From Streptomyces sp. HNM0575 (lineage in GTDB: Bacteria > Actinomycetota > Actinomycetes > Streptomycetales > Streptomycetaceae), in NCBI RefSeq assembly GCF_012726265.1, contig NZ_JAASAG010000018.1:1-64000 (forward strand): DNA of 64,000 bases, read 5' to 3'. Shown here piece after piece: positions 1-10,234 of this stretch. Positions within the stretch are counted from its first letter, which is position 1. Each line of letters opens with the position of its first letter. The notes beneath the pieces are model-generated. The model did not search any database, was not told the DNA's origin, and saw only the letters and a list, made by a program, of their open reading frames with translations. The translations under genes and the position numbers were made by a program.

Positions 1-2438
1 ATTCGCCGTTGATGGAGCCGATGCTCGATGAATTCGCGGGTGTCGTCGCCGGGTTGGAGTTCCACTCGCCGCGTATTCCGTTGGTGTCGATGGTTTCCGG
101 TGAGCGGGTGGAGGCGCTGGGGCCGGAGTATTGGGTGGAGCATGTGCGGGTGGCCGTACGGTTCGCCGACACCGTCCAAGGGCTGGTCGCGGAGGGTGTG
201 TCGACGGTGCTGGAGCTGGGCCCGGATGCCGTACTGAGCGGCATGGGACAACAACTCCTCCCACCCGACGGGCTGTTCGTGCCGTCGTTGCGTGCTGGCC
301 GGGACGAGCCCGTCTCGTTGATGACCGGGCTGGCGCAGCTGGTGACGCGGGGAGTGACGCTGGATTGGGCGGAGCTGTTCCATGGGGCCCGCCGCGTCGA
401 CCTCCCCACCTACCCGTTCCAGCATCAGCGTTACTGGCTGGAAGGCACCTACCAGGAGACGGCCGTATCGGCGGCGAGCCCGATGGAGAGCCGGTTCTGG
501 GAGCTTGTCGAGAGTTCCGAAGTGGACGCCCTGGGGCCTGCGGACGACACGGAGCGCGATGCGCTGGAGGCCGCGCTGCCGGTTCTCTCGTCGTGGCGGC
601 GGCGTCAGGAGGAGGCCGCGGGCGTCGGCGACTGGCAGTACCGGATCGGCTGGGAACCGGTGCCGGAACACGACGCCGTCCCGTACGGCGCATGGCTGGT
701 GCTGTGCCGTGAGGAGACCGAGGAGGTCTCGGGCTGTGTGGAGGCGCTGTCCGCCGCCGGCGTCGAAGCCGAACTGGTCGTGACCGGCGGCGAATCCCTG
801 GCCGCGAGCGTGCCCGAGCGCCCGTACGCCGGAGTGCTCTCGCTGCTGCACTTCGGCCAGATGGAGATCGCCGACGCGGTGCTCACCTTCTCGGCCACCG
901 TCCGGGCCCTGGGCGAAGCCGGGGTCGAAGCTCCCATGTGGACGGTGACCGCCGGGGCCACCGAAGCCGGGGGAAGTCCCGCACAGGCCGCGGTGTGGGG
1001 CATCGGCCGGGTGGCCGCGCTCGAACACCCCGACCGCTGGGGCGGTCTGCTGGACCTCGCGGGCTCCCCGGAGTGGCCGCGAGTGGTGGCGGCACTGGCC
1101 GGCGACGAGGACCAGGTCGCGCTGCGGCCGTCGGGCACGTACGCACGCCGGCTGCTCCCGGCCCCCGAACCGGGCGGCACCGAATGGCGTCCCAGCGGCA
1201 CCGTGCTGGTCACCGGGGGCACAGGCGCGCTCGGTGCCCGTGTCGCCCGGTGGCTCGCCGCCCACGGTGCCGCGCACCTCGTGCTGGCCAGCCGTCAGGG
1301 CGAGAACGCGCCGGGCGCGCGGGAGTTGGCGGCCGACCTGCCGGCGACGGTGGTGGCCTGCGACGCGGCGGACGCCGATGCGCTGGCGGCCGTGCTGGCC
1401 GGGATCCCCGCGGAGCATCCGCTGACCGCTGTCGTGCACTGCGCCGGCGTGCTCGACGACGGGCTCGTCGGGTCGGTGACGCAGGAGAGCCTGGAGGCCG
1501 TGCTGCGCGCCAAGACCGACGCGGTCGCCAACCTCCACGAGCTGACAGGGGAGTTGGACGCCTTCGTGGTCTTCTCGTCCATCGCGGGTTCGCTCGGCCT
1601 GCCCGGCCAGGGGGCCTATGCCGCGGCCAACTCGGCGGTCGACGCCCTGGTCGACGGGTACCGGGCCGCGGGAGAGCGGGCGGTGTCCGTGGCGTGGGGG
1701 CCGTGGGCCGAAGCCGGGATGGCCGCCGGCGACACCGGCGAGCACCTGCGTGCGCAGGGCATCGTCCCGATGGCGGCCGAGCGAGCCCTGCGCGCCCTGT
1801 CGTCGGCGCCCGGCCTCGACCGGGCCCACACCGTCGTCGCCGACCTCGACTGGGAGCGATTCGCGCCCGCGGCCGAGGGCGCCCCGCTGTACCGCGTGGT
1901 GCGGCCGGAGGCGGAACGCCCGGCGTCCGGGACGCCCGACCTGGGCCGCCGCCTCGCCGGTCTGTCCGCGGACCGGGCGACCAAGGTCCTCACGGATCTG
2001 GTGCGCGAGGAGGCCGCCGTGGTCCTCGGGCACAGCAGCGCCACGAAGATCCCGCCGGACCAGGCGTTCCGCGACCTCGGCTTCGACTCGCTCACCGCCG
2101 TCGAGCTGCGTGCCCGTCTGAGCAGGGCGAGCGGGCTGAACCTGCCCGCCGCGGTGGCTTTCGACTACCCGACGCCCACCGCACTGGCCGCGCACCTGCG
2201 CGGCCGGCTGTGGACCGAGCAGGCGGAACCGTCCGCGGTGGACGAGCTCGAGGCCCTGTTCGGCGGCGGGGACGGCGACGACGACGCCAGGGCCCGCGTG
2301 GCCGCCCGGCTGGAGGCCATGCTGTCGCGGTGGCACGAGACGCGTGCCGCCGGCGGCGAGATGGCGGTCGAGGACCTCGACTCCGCCTCCGACGACGAGA
2401 TCTTCCGCGTGATCGACGAGGACCTCGGCCTCCAGTGA
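1..2438 (+). CDS. Type I polyketide synthase, C-terminal part of module A (AT tail-KR-ACP)
   Basis: C-terminal end of a modular PKS subunit that enters from the left edge; the first complete codon is at 3, after what is probably the end of a His codon. Domain order is AT tail, KR, ACP and a C-terminal docking tail. The AT tail opens with SPLMEPML, the context that follows the HAFH signature of malonyl-specific ATs (also seen in modules B and E), so malonyl-CoA is the likely extender; the catalytic Ser lies outside the window. The KR keeps TGGTGALG near 1213, LDD near 1452 (B-type, D-hydroxyl predicted), and the SSIAGS and GAYAAAN catalytic motifs near 1573-1630. The ACP motif LGFDSLTAVEL has its Ser at 2088. 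No DH or ER lies between AT and KR, so a beta-hydroxyl is expected. It ends 170 bp before the P450 gene. Confidence 0.95.
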   Translation, partial: SPLMEPMLDEFAGVVAGLEFHSPRIPLVSMVSGERVEALGPEYWVEHVRVAVRFADTVQGLVAEGVSTVLELGPDAVLSGMGQQLLPPDGLFVPSLRAGRDEPVSLMTGLAQLVTRGVTLDWAELFHGARRVDLPTYPFQHQRYWLEGTYQETAVSAASPMESRFWELVESSEVDALGPADDTERDALEAALPVLSSWRRRQEEAAGVGDWQYRIGWEPVPEHDAVPYGAWLVLCREETEEVSGCVEALSAAGVEAELVVTGGESLAASVPERPYAGVLSLLHFGQMEIADAVLTFSATVRALGEAGVEAPMWTVTAGATEAGGSPAQAAVWGIGRVAALEHPDRWGGLLDLAGSPEWPRVVAALAGDEDQVALRPSGTYARRLLPAPEPGGTEWRPSGTVLVTGGTGALGARVARWLAAHGAAHLVLASRQGENAPGARELAADLPATVVACDAADADALAAVLAGIPAEHPLTAVVHCAGVLDDGLVGSVTQESLEAVLRAKTDAVANLHELTGELDAFVVFSSIAGSLGLPGQGAYAAANSAVDALVDGYRAAGERAVSVAWGPWAEAGMAAGDTGEHLRAQGIVPMAAERALRALSSAPGLDRAHTVVADLDWERFAPAAEGAPLYRVVRPEAERPASGTPDLGRRLAGLSADRATKVLTDLVREEAAVVLGHSSATKIPPDQAFRDLGFDSLTAVELRARLSRASGLNLPAAVAFDYPTPTALAAHLRGRLWTEQAEPSAVDELEALFGGGDGDDDARARVAARLEAMLSRWHETRAAGGEMAVEDLDSASDDEIFRVIDEDLGLQ

Positions 2439-2608
2439 CGCGCCCGCGCCCGAGGGCGTGGACGAGCGATTACCCCACGATGTGCTCCCGGTGGAGCCGG
2501 GCAATTCATCCGCCGCCGGGCCGCTGCTTCAATCGGCCCGCGGATTCAACCGGCCCGTGGACGGGACGGGTTGGCACGGCGAGAACCAGGTTGGCGGAAG
2601 GAAACACC

Positions 2609-3871
2609 ATGACCACTGGCCAATCGGCCCCGGAGGTCGGGGTCGGGCACAATCCGCTCGGCGCGCTGATGGACCATGCGATCCGGGCGGACCCGTATCC
2701 CTACCTCGCGGAGCTGAGGGAGCGCGGCCCGTTCTCGGTGCTCGACGGCTCGGTGGTCATCTTCGGCGAGTACGAGCACTGCTCGCAGATCCTGCGCCAC
2801 CGCGACATGGGCAGTGACACCTCTGAGTCGCCCATGATCAAGAACTTCGTGGTCAACGAGGAGGACCGGGCGGCCAGTTCGATCTTCTTCATGGACCCGC
2901 CCGGGCACGGACGGCAGCGCAAGTTCATCTCCAAGTCCTTCACCCCCCGCATCGTGTCCGGCTTCGAGAGCCAGATCAGGAAGATCGTCGACGGCCTCTT
3001 CGAGGACTTCATCGACAAGGGCGAGCTGGACGTGGTGAGCGAGCTGGCCTTCCCCGTCTCGATCGGCATCATCTGCGACCTCTTCGACATCCCGCAGGAC
3101 GAGCGCCACATGCTCAAGGAGTGGTCGGACGACTTGGCGCTCTCCACGGAGATGCCGACGCTCGGCGCCGCGATCGGCGTCCAGAACGTGTTCTCGGTCG
3201 ACGAGATCAACCGGTTCGGCAGCAACGCCATGGCCGCGCACGCCTACTTCGCCGACCTCATCCACCGGCGTCGCAAGAACCCCGGCGAGGACCTGGTCTC
3301 CAGCCTGCTGGCCACCGAGAGCGACGGCGACCGGCTCACCCGCCACGAGGTCACCAGCGTGCTGTCCACGCTGTTCGTCGCGGCCCACGAGTCGACCACG
3401 AACCTCATCTCCGGCGGCCTGCTCGCCCTGCTGCGCAACCCCGACCAGCTCGCGATCCTGCGGGAGGACCCGAGCGTCATCTCGACGCTGGTCGACGAGA
3501 CGCTGCGCTACGACCCGCCGGTGCACCTGGCGGCCCGCATGGCGAAGGCGCCCGCCACCATCGGCGGCTACGACCTGCGGGAGGGCGACATCGTCGTGGC
3601 GCTGATGGCCGCGGGCAACCGCGACCCGCGCGCCTACCCGGACCCCGACGCCTACGACGTGCGGCGCAAGCCGAAGCCCATGTCGCTCGCCTTCGGTGCC
3701 GGCGCCCACTTCTGCATCGGTTCCAGCCTGGCGAAGCTCGAGGCGGAGATAGCGATCTCCGAGTTCGTCCAGCGGCTGAGCGACATGGAGCTGGACGAGT
3801 CGTCCCTCGAGTACCGCAGGCACATCGTCGTGCGCGGCCTCGAGCGGATGTGCGTCTCCTTCAAGCGCTGA
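2609..3871 (+). CDS. Cytochrome P450 inside the PKS operon
   Basis: A 420-residue bacterial class I P450, soluble and heme-thiolate, expected to hydroxylate or epoxidise the polyketide using a ferredoxin partner not encoded here. Visible motifs are the I-helix AAHEST (A258-T263; the usual AGHETT with the Gly replaced by Ala), the K-helix ETLR (E297, R300), and the heme loop FGAGAHFCIG with proximal Cys369. The start at 2609 is preceded by GGAAGG about 8 bases upstream; the open frame continues far upstream but overlaps the previous PKS gene and is arginine-rich there. It sits between two PKS genes, 29 bp before the next, so it is surely co-transcribed with them. Its position suggests tailoring of this product, but not which carbon. 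Confidence 0.95.
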   Translation: MTTGQSAPEVGVGHNPLGALMDHAIRADPYPYLAELRERGPFSVLDGSVVIFGEYEHCSQILRHRDMGSDTSESPMIKNFVVNEEDRAASSIFFMDPPGHGRQRKFISKSFTPRIVSGFESQIRKIVDGLFEDFIDKGELDVVSELAFPVSIGIICDLFDIPQDERHMLKEWSDDLALSTEMPTLGAAIGVQNVFSVDEINRFGSNAMAAHAYFADLIHRRRKNPGEDLVSSLLATESDGDRLTRHEVTSVLSTLFVAAHESTTNLISGGLLALLRNPDQLAILREDPSVISTLVDETLRYDPPVHLAARMAKAPATIGGYDLREGDIVVALMAAGNRDPRAYPDPDAYDVRRKPKPMSLAFGAGAHFCIGSSLAKLEAEIAISEFVQRLSDMELDESSLEYRRHIVVRGLERMCVSFKR

Positions 3872-3900
3872 CCCGCTCACACCGCCCCGCGAGGAGACCC

Positions 3901-6900
3901 ATGCAGAACGAAGCGAAACTCCGCGAGTACCTGAAGAAGGTCACCGTCGACCTCGGCCGTACCCGTGAGCGTCTGCGGGAGGCCGAGGAAGCGGCCCGGC
4001 AGCCGCTGGCCTTGGTCGGCATGTCCTGCCGGTTCCCGGGCGGAGTGAGCGGTCCGGAGGGGCTCTGGCAGCTGGTGGAGAGCGGCACCTGTGCCATCGG
4101 GCCCGTGCCCGCCGACCGCGGCTGGACGGTGGAGACCGTGCCACACGGCGGCTTCCTCGACCGGCCCGACGACTTCGACCCTGCGTTCTTCGACATCAGC
4201 CCGCGCGAGGCCGCGGCGATGGACCCGCAGCAGCGGCTTCTGCTGGAGACCGCGTGGGAGGCGCTGGAGCGGGCGGGGATCGACCCGGCGGCCCTGCGCG
4301 GCAGCCGGACCGGAGTGTTCGTCGGCACCAACGGCCAGGACCACCGAGTCCGGTTCCGTACGGACGAGTTGGACGGGTTCGCCGCCACGGCGGTCAGCGC
4401 CAGCGTCCTGTCCGGACGGATCGCCTACGCGCTCGGGTTCGAGGGCCCGGCGATGACGCTGGACACCGCGTGTTCCTCCTCGCTCGTCGGGCTGCACCTC
4501 GCGGCCCAGTCGCTGCGGCAGGGGGAGTGCTCGCTGGCGCTCGTCGGCGGAGTCACCGTGCTGGGGATGCCCGACGCCTTCGAGGAGTTCCGGCGCCAGG
4601 GCGGGCTCTCCTCCGACGCCCGGTGCAAGGCGTTCTCCGCCGACGCGGACGGCACCGTGTGGGCGGAGGGGGCCGGGTTCGTACTGCTGGAGCGCGCCGA
4701 CGACGCCGAGCGGGCCGGGCACGAGGTCCTCGCGTTGCTGCGCGGCTCAGCGGTGAACTCCGACGGCGCGTCCAACGGGCTGACCGCGCCCAACGGCCCC
4801 GCACAGCAGCGGGTGATCCGCCAGGCGCTGGAGAACGCGGGGCTGCGGCCCGAGCAGGTCGACGCGGTCGAGGCGCACGGCACCGGCACGGCCCTGGGCG
4901 ACCCGATCGAAGCGCAGGCGCTGCTGGAGGTCTACGGCAGGGCCCGGCCGGCGGACCGCCCCCTGCGGCTCGGCTCCGTGAAGTCGAACCTCGGCCACAC
5001 GCAGGCCGCCGCGGGCATCGCCGGTGTCGTGAAGACGGTCATGGCCCTGCGCCACGGCCTGCTGCCGAAGACGCTGCATGTGTCGCGGCCCACCCCGGAC
5101 GTCGACTGGACGGGCGGCGTCGAACTGCTCACCGAGAACGCGCCGTGGCCGGAGGCCGGTGAACCCCGCCGTGCCGCGGTCTCCTCGTTCGGGATCAGCG
5201 GGACCAACGCCCATGTCGTCCTTGAGCAGGCGCCGTTGGGGGAGCCGGATCCGGAGGCGGAGCCGGAGCCGCAGACCGCCACCGGGCCCGCGGTCGTGCC
5301 CTGGGTCGTCTCCGCGCGGTCCGAGGCGGCGCTGCGCGGACAGGCCGCGCGGCTGGCGGACGTGGTCGGCCGGCCCGCCGTCGACGTGGCCCATTCGCTG
5401 GTGACCGGCCGGTCGCTGTTCGAACACCGCGCGGTGGTGCTCGGATCCGGGGACGAGGACTTCGCCCGCGGGCTGCGGGCACTCGCCGACGGGCGGGCGG
5501 AGAACGGCGTGGTCACCGGGCACGTGGACGCCGGCGGCTTCGCGGTCGTCTTCTCCGGCCAGGGTTCGCAACGGCCCGGCATGGGCGCGGAGTTGTACGA
5601 ACAGTTCCCGGCCTATCGCGAGGCCTTCGACGCCGTGTGCGAGCAATTTCCGCCCGGACTGCGGGACATGGTCTTCTCGGGCGGCGACGACCTCGACCGT
5701 ACGGAATGGGCGCAGCCCGCGCTGTTCGCGCTGGAGGTCGCGCTGTTCCGGCTCGTCGAGTCGTGGGGCGTGACGCCCGACCACGTCGCCGGGCACTCGA
5801 TCGGCGAGATCGCGGCGGCACATGTCGCGGGGGTGCTGTCGCTGGCCGACGCCTGCCGCATGGTCGCGGCGCGGGCGTCGCTGATGGAGGCGCTGCCGCC
5901 CGGCGGCGCGATGGTCGCCGTCGAAGCCTCGGAGGACGAGGCGCGGGAACTGCCCGATGAGGACGAGGCGGTCGACGTCGCCGCGGTGAACGGCCCGGCC
6001 TCCGTCGTGATCGCGGGTGCCGAGGACGCCGTGGCACGCGTGGCGGGCGTACTGCACGAGCGCGGCCGCCGGACGAAGCAGCTCACCGTCTCCTGCGCTT
6101 TCCACTCGCCGTTGATGGAGCCGATGCTCGACGAGTTCGCGCGCGTCGTCGCCGAGTTGGAGTTCCACCCGCCGCGCATCCCGCTGGTGTCGATGCTGTC
6201 CGCGGGGTCCGCGGGGTCCGCGGGGTCCGCGGGGTCCGCCGGGTCCGTCGCCGAGCCGGGCCACTGGGTGAGGCACGTACGCGAGAGCGTGCGGTTCGCC
6301 GACGCCGTCCGCGTACTGGAGACCGAGGGCGTCACGACCTTCCTGGAGCTGGGCCCCGCAGGGGTGCTGGCCGGGATGGGCCCGGACTGCCAGAGCGGCC
6401 AGGGCACTTGGCTCGCGGGGCTGCGCGAGGGCCGCGACGAGACGGCCGCCCTGCTGACCGCGGTCGCGGGCGCGGCCGTGCGCGGCACGAACGTGGACTG
6501 GGACACCCTCTTCAGCGGCGCCCGCCGCACCGAGCTGCCCACCTACGCCTTCGAGCACGGGACTTACCGGCTCGTCCCCGGCCGCCCCGCCGACGCGGCC
6601 GCCTGGGGCCTCGGCACCGTGCGGCACCCGGTCCTGACCGCTGCCGCCGATGTGCCCGGCACGGGCATCGACGTCTTCACCGGCACGATTTCCCTGCGTA
6701 CGCACCCGTGGCTCGCCGACCACGCGGTACTGGGCACTCCGCTGGTGCCGGGCACCGCCTTCCTCGACCTCTGTCTGAACGCCGGCCGCCTCGTCGGCCT
6801 GCCGCGGGTCGGCGAACTGACGCTCCAGACCCCGCTGCCCCTCGCGCCGGAAGCCGAACTCGCCCTGCGGGTCGTCGTCCAAGGCCCCGAGGACGACGGC

Positions 6901-9900
6901 GGCCGGCCCGTCGCCGTCCATTCGCGGCGGGCCGTCGCCGGCGGCGCGGAGTGGACCTGTCACGCCACCGGACGGCTCGTCGCCGAGGAGGCGCCTGCCG
7001 AGCCGGAGACGGTCTGGCCTCCCGAGGGCGCGGTCCCGGTGGAGATCGCCGGTGCCTACGACCGGCTCGCACACGCCGGATACGAGTACGGGCCCGCGTT
7101 CCGGGGCCTGCGCAAGGTGTGGCGCACCGGCGACGGCCTGTGCGCCGAGGTCTCCGTCGCCGAGTCCGCCGCGGGGTTCGCCGTCTCGCCGGCCCTGCTG
7201 GACTCCGCGCTGCACGCGGTCGTCGTCGCCGACCTGGCCGAACGGCCCGACGAGTCCGAACCACCGCCCGCGCGGCTGCCGTTCAGCTGGACCGGGGTGA
7301 GTCTGTTCGGCACCGGAGCCGCCGACCTTCGGGTCCGGCTGGACACGGGGGAGAACGGCTCGGTGGCCGTCACCGCGACCGACTCCGACGGGCGGCTCGT
7401 ACTGGCAGCCGACTCGCTCGTCTCGCGCGAGGTCTCCCGCGCGGCCGTCGCGGCGGGGGAGCGTGAGCTGCTGCGGCCCGCGTGGGTCCCGCTGGAGGTC
7501 GCCGAGGGAGAGCCGCTGCCGCTGCTCGAAGACCTCGGGGACGACGTGCCGGACCTGGTACTGCACCACCTCGCGGCCACGGAGGCCGACCCGCTCACCG
7601 GCGCCCGGCAGGTCACGGCCGCGGCGCTCGACGTGGTCCAGCGCTGGCTGGCGGACGAACGGTTCGCCGCCGCCCGGCTCGTCGTGGCGGCCCCGGGCGC
7701 GCACGCGGACGCCCCCGACCCCGCGCTCGCCTCGGCCTGGGGGCTGCTGCGCTCGGTGCAGACGGAGAACCCGGGTCGTCTGCTGCTGGCCGACACCGGC
7801 ACCGGCACCGGCACCGGCGCCGGCATCGATGCCGCCTCCGCTGACCTGCTCGGCGGGGCCGCGCGGACCGCCGTGGCACTCGGCGAGGACCAACTCCTGC
7901 TGCGCGACGGCGAGTTCTTCGTGCCGCGGCTGACGCGCCCCGACGGAGACGACCGCCTCGTACCGCCCGCGGGCTCCTGGCGGCTGGACGTGACCAAGCC
8001 CGGCACGGTCGACGACCTGACCGTCGCCGAGGCGCCCCGGGAACCCCTGGGCGACGGTGAGATCAGGATCGCGGTCCGCTCGGCGGGCATGAACTTCCGC
8101 GACGTGCTGATGACTCTCGGCATGTACCCGGGTGTGCCGAAGCTCGGCACTGAGGGCGCCGGGGTGGTCGAGGAGACCGGGCCCGGCGTGACGGAACTGG
8201 CGCCCGGAGACCGCGTGTTCGGGATCTTCAGCCACGCCTTCGCCTCCTCGGCCGTGACCGACCACAGGACGGTGGCGCGCATACCGGCGGGCTGGACGTT
8301 CGACCAGGCAGCCAGTGTGCCGATGGCGTTCCTCACGGCGATGTACGCCCTGCACGACCTGGCGGAGCTGGGCGAGGGCGAGCCCGTGCTCATCCACTCC
8401 GCCGCGGGCGGGGTCGGTACGGCCGCGGTGCAGCTCGCCCGGCACTACGGCGCCGAGGTGTACGCTACCGCCGGCGACGGCAAGCGGGACGCGGTGCGTG
8501 CGCTGGGCGTCGACGACGACCACATCGCCTCCTCCCGCACGCTCGACTTCCGTGAGCGCTTCCCGAAGGTGGGCGTCGTACTGAACGCCCTGACGGGCGA
8601 GTTCGCCGACGCGTCGCTCGACCTGCTCCGCCCCGGCGGGCGCTTCCTGGAGATGGGGCTCGCCGACGTGCGCGACCCCGAGGCCCTGGCCGCCGACCGG
8701 GGCGTGACCTACCGGGCGTTCCAGCTCGTCGAGGCCGGTCCCGACCGGATACGCGAGATGCTGAGCGAACTGGTCGGCCTCTTCGGCCGCGGTGTGCTCA
8801 GCCTGCCGCCGCTGCGGGTCTGGGATCTGCGCCGTGCCCGCGAGGCGTTCCGCTTCATGTCGCAGGCCCGGCACGTCGGAAAGGTCGCGCTGCGGATACC
8901 GCGGCGGCCCGACCCGGAGGAGACCGTGGTCGTCACCGGAGCGAGCGGCCGCCTCGGCGGTCTGGTCGCCCGGCATCTGGCCGGGCAGGGCGCGCGTGAG
9001 TTCCTGCTGCTGGCCCGGGGCGACGTCCCCGCCGAACTCGTCGACGCCCTCCGGGGATTCGGCGCGAACGTCACCGCGCGGCGGTGCGACGTCGGCGACC
9101 GTGCCCAGCTCGCCGACGCCCTCGAAGAGGCCCGCCCACTCACAGCCGTCGTCCACGCGGCCGGTGTGCTCGACGACGCCCTCGCCACGTCGCTCACTCC
9201 GGAGCGCGTCGACGCCGTACTGCGGGCGAAGGCCGGCGGCGCCTGGCACCTGCACGAGCTCACCAGCGACGACGACCTCGCGGCGTTCACTCTCTTCTCC
9301 TCCGCCGCGGGCCTGCTCGGTTCGGCCGGGCAGGCCGCCTACAACGCGGCCAACGCGTTCGTCGACGCCCTCGCGGCCGACCGGCAGGCGGCCGGGCTGC
9401 CCGCCACCGCCCTGGCCTGGGGCCCCTGGGACGCGAGCGACGGGATGACGGGCGGTCTCACGGCTGCGGACACCGCGCGCATGCGCCGGACCGGCGCCGT
9501 CGAACTCACCGCCGAGGACGGCCTCGCGCTGTGGGACCTTGCCGCGGCCGCGGACGAGCCGGTGCTCGTACCGATGCGGCTGGACGTCGCCCGTCTCACC
9601 GATCCGCCGCCGCTGCTACGGGAGTTGGCCCCGGCCGTGGCCCGGGCGGAGCCCGTGGCCGCCACGGCACCGGCAGGCCCCCGTGACGAGTTCCTGACGC
9701 GGCTGCCCACTCTGTCGCCGGACGAGGCGGGACACGTGGTGCTGGAAATGGTCCGCGAGCAGATCGCGCTCGTGCTGGACCACCACTCCCCGCAGGCGGT
9801 GCCGCCGGAGCAGTCCTTCCGCGGCCTCGGCTTCGACTCGCTGACCGCGGTCGAGCTGCGTAACCGGCTCAAGGAGGCGACCGGGCTCACGCTGCCCGCG

Positions 9901-10203
9901 ACGCTCGTCTTCGACCATCCGACCCCCCGCGCGCTGGCCGGGTTCCTCACCGGAGCGCTCGCCCCGGCCGAGGAACCGGCGGCGTCCTCGCTGCTGGCCG
10001 AGCTCGACCGGCTCGAGTCGCTGCTGGCCACCGCACCGCCGGACGACGCGGTGACCGAGCGGCTCCGGAAGCTGCTGGCCGCGCGGTCGGCGGCGCCGCC
10101 CCCCGCGGATCAGGGCTTCAGCGAGGCGCTGGACGACGCGGACGCCGACGAAGTCCTCAAGCTGATCGACTCCACGCTCTCCCGCGGCCGCCGGAGCCGG
10201 TGA
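3901..10203 (+). CDS. Type I polyketide synthase, module B (KS-AT-DH-ER-KR-ACP)
   Basis: A 2100-residue single fully reducing module. The N-terminal coiled-coil docking region spans residues 1-33. KS starts near residue 34 with active Cys191 in TACSSSLV. The AT has nucleophile Ser633 in GHSIGE and the specificity motif CAFH (732-735), a variant of HAFH, hence malonyl-CoA. DH has HxxxGxxxxP from His941 and DSALH from Asp1101. ER has NFRDVL and AAGGVG near residue 1500. KR has TGASGRLG near 1680, LDD (B-type) and Tyr1814. ACP Ser1980 is in LGFDSL. All domains look active, so this extension yields a methylene. The KS N-terminal loop is shorter than usual before GGFLDR. The AT contains a five-unit SAG repeat. 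The start follows a GAGGAGA ribosome site. Confidence 0.97.
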   Translation: MQNEAKLREYLKKVTVDLGRTRERLREAEEAARQPLALVGMSCRFPGGVSGPEGLWQLVESGTCAIGPVPADRGWTVETVPHGGFLDRPDDFDPAFFDISPREAAAMDPQQRLLLETAWEALERAGIDPAALRGSRTGVFVGTNGQDHRVRFRTDELDGFAATAVSASVLSGRIAYALGFEGPAMTLDTACSSSLVGLHLAAQSLRQGECSLALVGGVTVLGMPDAFEEFRRQGGLSSDARCKAFSADADGTVWAEGAGFVLLERADDAERAGHEVLALLRGSAVNSDGASNGLTAPNGPAQQRVIRQALENAGLRPEQVDAVEAHGTGTALGDPIEAQALLEVYGRARPADRPLRLGSVKSNLGHTQAAAGIAGVVKTVMALRHGLLPKTLHVSRPTPDVDWTGGVELLTENAPWPEAGEPRRAAVSSFGISGTNAHVVLEQAPLGEPDPEAEPEPQTATGPAVVPWVVSARSEAALRGQAARLADVVGRPAVDVAHSLVTGRSLFEHRAVVLGSGDEDFARGLRALADGRAENGVVTGHVDAGGFAVVFSGQGSQRPGMGAELYEQFPAYREAFDAVCEQFPPGLRDMVFSGGDDLDRTEWAQPALFALEVALFRLVESWGVTPDHVAGHSIGEIAAAHVAGVLSLADACRMVAARASLMEALPPGGAMVAVEASEDEARELPDEDEAVDVAAVNGPASVVIAGAEDAVARVAGVLHERGRRTKQLTVSCAFHSPLMEPMLDEFARVVAELEFHPPRIPLVSMLSAGSAGSAGSAGSAGSVAEPGHWVRHVRESVRFADAVRVLETEGVTTFLELGPAGVLAGMGPDCQSGQGTWLAGLREGRDETAALLTAVAGAAVRGTNVDWDTLFSGARRTELPTYAFEHGTYRLVPGRPADAAAWGLGTVRHPVLTAAADVPGTGIDVFTGTISLRTHPWLADHAVLGTPLVPGTAFLDLCLNAGRLVGLPRVGELTLQTPLPLAPEAELALRVVVQGPEDDGGRPVAVHSRRAVAGGAEWTCHATGRLVAEEAPAEPETVWPPEGAVPVEIAGAYDRLAHAGYEYGPAFRGLRKVWRTGDGLCAEVSVAESAAGFAVSPALLDSALHAVVVADLAERPDESEPPPARLPFSWTGVSLFGTGAADLRVRLDTGENGSVAVTATDSDGRLVLAADSLVSREVSRAAVAAGERELLRPAWVPLEVAEGEPLPLLEDLGDDVPDLVLHHLAATEADPLTGARQVTAAALDVVQRWLADERFAAARLVVAAPGAHADAPDPALASAWGLLRSVQTENPGRLLLADTGTGTGTGAGIDAASADLLGGAARTAVALGEDQLLLRDGEFFVPRLTRPDGDDRLVPPAGSWRLDVTKPGTVDDLTVAEAPREPLGDGEIRIAVRSAGMNFRDVLMTLGMYPGVPKLGTEGAGVVEETGPGVTELAPGDRVFGIFSHAFASSAVTDHRTVARIPAGWTFDQAASVPMAFLTAMYALHDLAELGEGEPVLIHSAAGGVGTAAVQLARHYGAEVYATAGDGKRDAVRALGVDDDHIASSRTLDFRERFPKVGVVLNALTGEFADASLDLLRPGGRFLEMGLADVRDPEALAADRGVTYRAFQLVEAGPDRIREMLSELVGLFGRGVLSLPPLRVWDLRRAREAFRFMSQARHVGKVALRIPRRPDPEETVVVTGASGRLGGLVARHLAGQGAREFLLLARGDVPAELVDALRGFGANVTARRCDVGDRAQLADALEEARPLTAVVHAAGVLDDALATSLTPERVDAVLRAKAGGAWHLHELTSDDDLAAFTLFSSAAGLLGSAGQAAYNAANAFVDALAADRQAAGLPATALAWGPWDASDGMTGGLTAADTARMRRTGAVELTAEDGLALWDLAAAADEPVLVPMRLDVARLTDPPPLLRELAPAVARAEPVAATAPAGPRDEFLTRLPTLSPDEAGHVVLEMVREQIALVLDHHSPQAVPPEQSFRGLGFDSLTAVELRNRLKEATGLTLPATLVFDHPTPRALAGFLTGALAPAEEPAASSLLAELDRLESLLATAPPDDAVTERLRKLLAARSAAPPPADQGFSEALDDADADEVLKLIDSTLSRGRRSR
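6199..6246 (+). repeat. 9-bp tandem repeat inside the module B AT
   Basis: Five copies of a 9-bp unit (GCGGGGTCC, the last with one change) encode the peptide SAGSAGSAG and onward in the C-terminal part of the acyltransferase. In modules A and E the equivalent position reads SGERVEALGPEYW or SGEVLADVPGADYW. The reading frame is kept, so unit gain or loss would only lengthen or shorten a surface loop. Confidence 0.9.
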
Positions 10204-10234
10204 TCCGCGCCCTGACACGGATGGGTTCTGCACG

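Noticed and set aside
938..2608. N-terminal extension of the first P450 over the end of module A
   Set aside because: Overlaps a PKS gene in another frame, is Arg-rich, and the ATG at 2609 has a good ribosome site and the normal P450 N-terminus.
4747..9255. 1502-codon open frame on the minus strand across the module B gene
   Set aside because: Antisense shadow of a high-GC PKS gene; composition is Gly/Arg/His-rich with no domain, and the plus-strand frame has complete PKS motifs.
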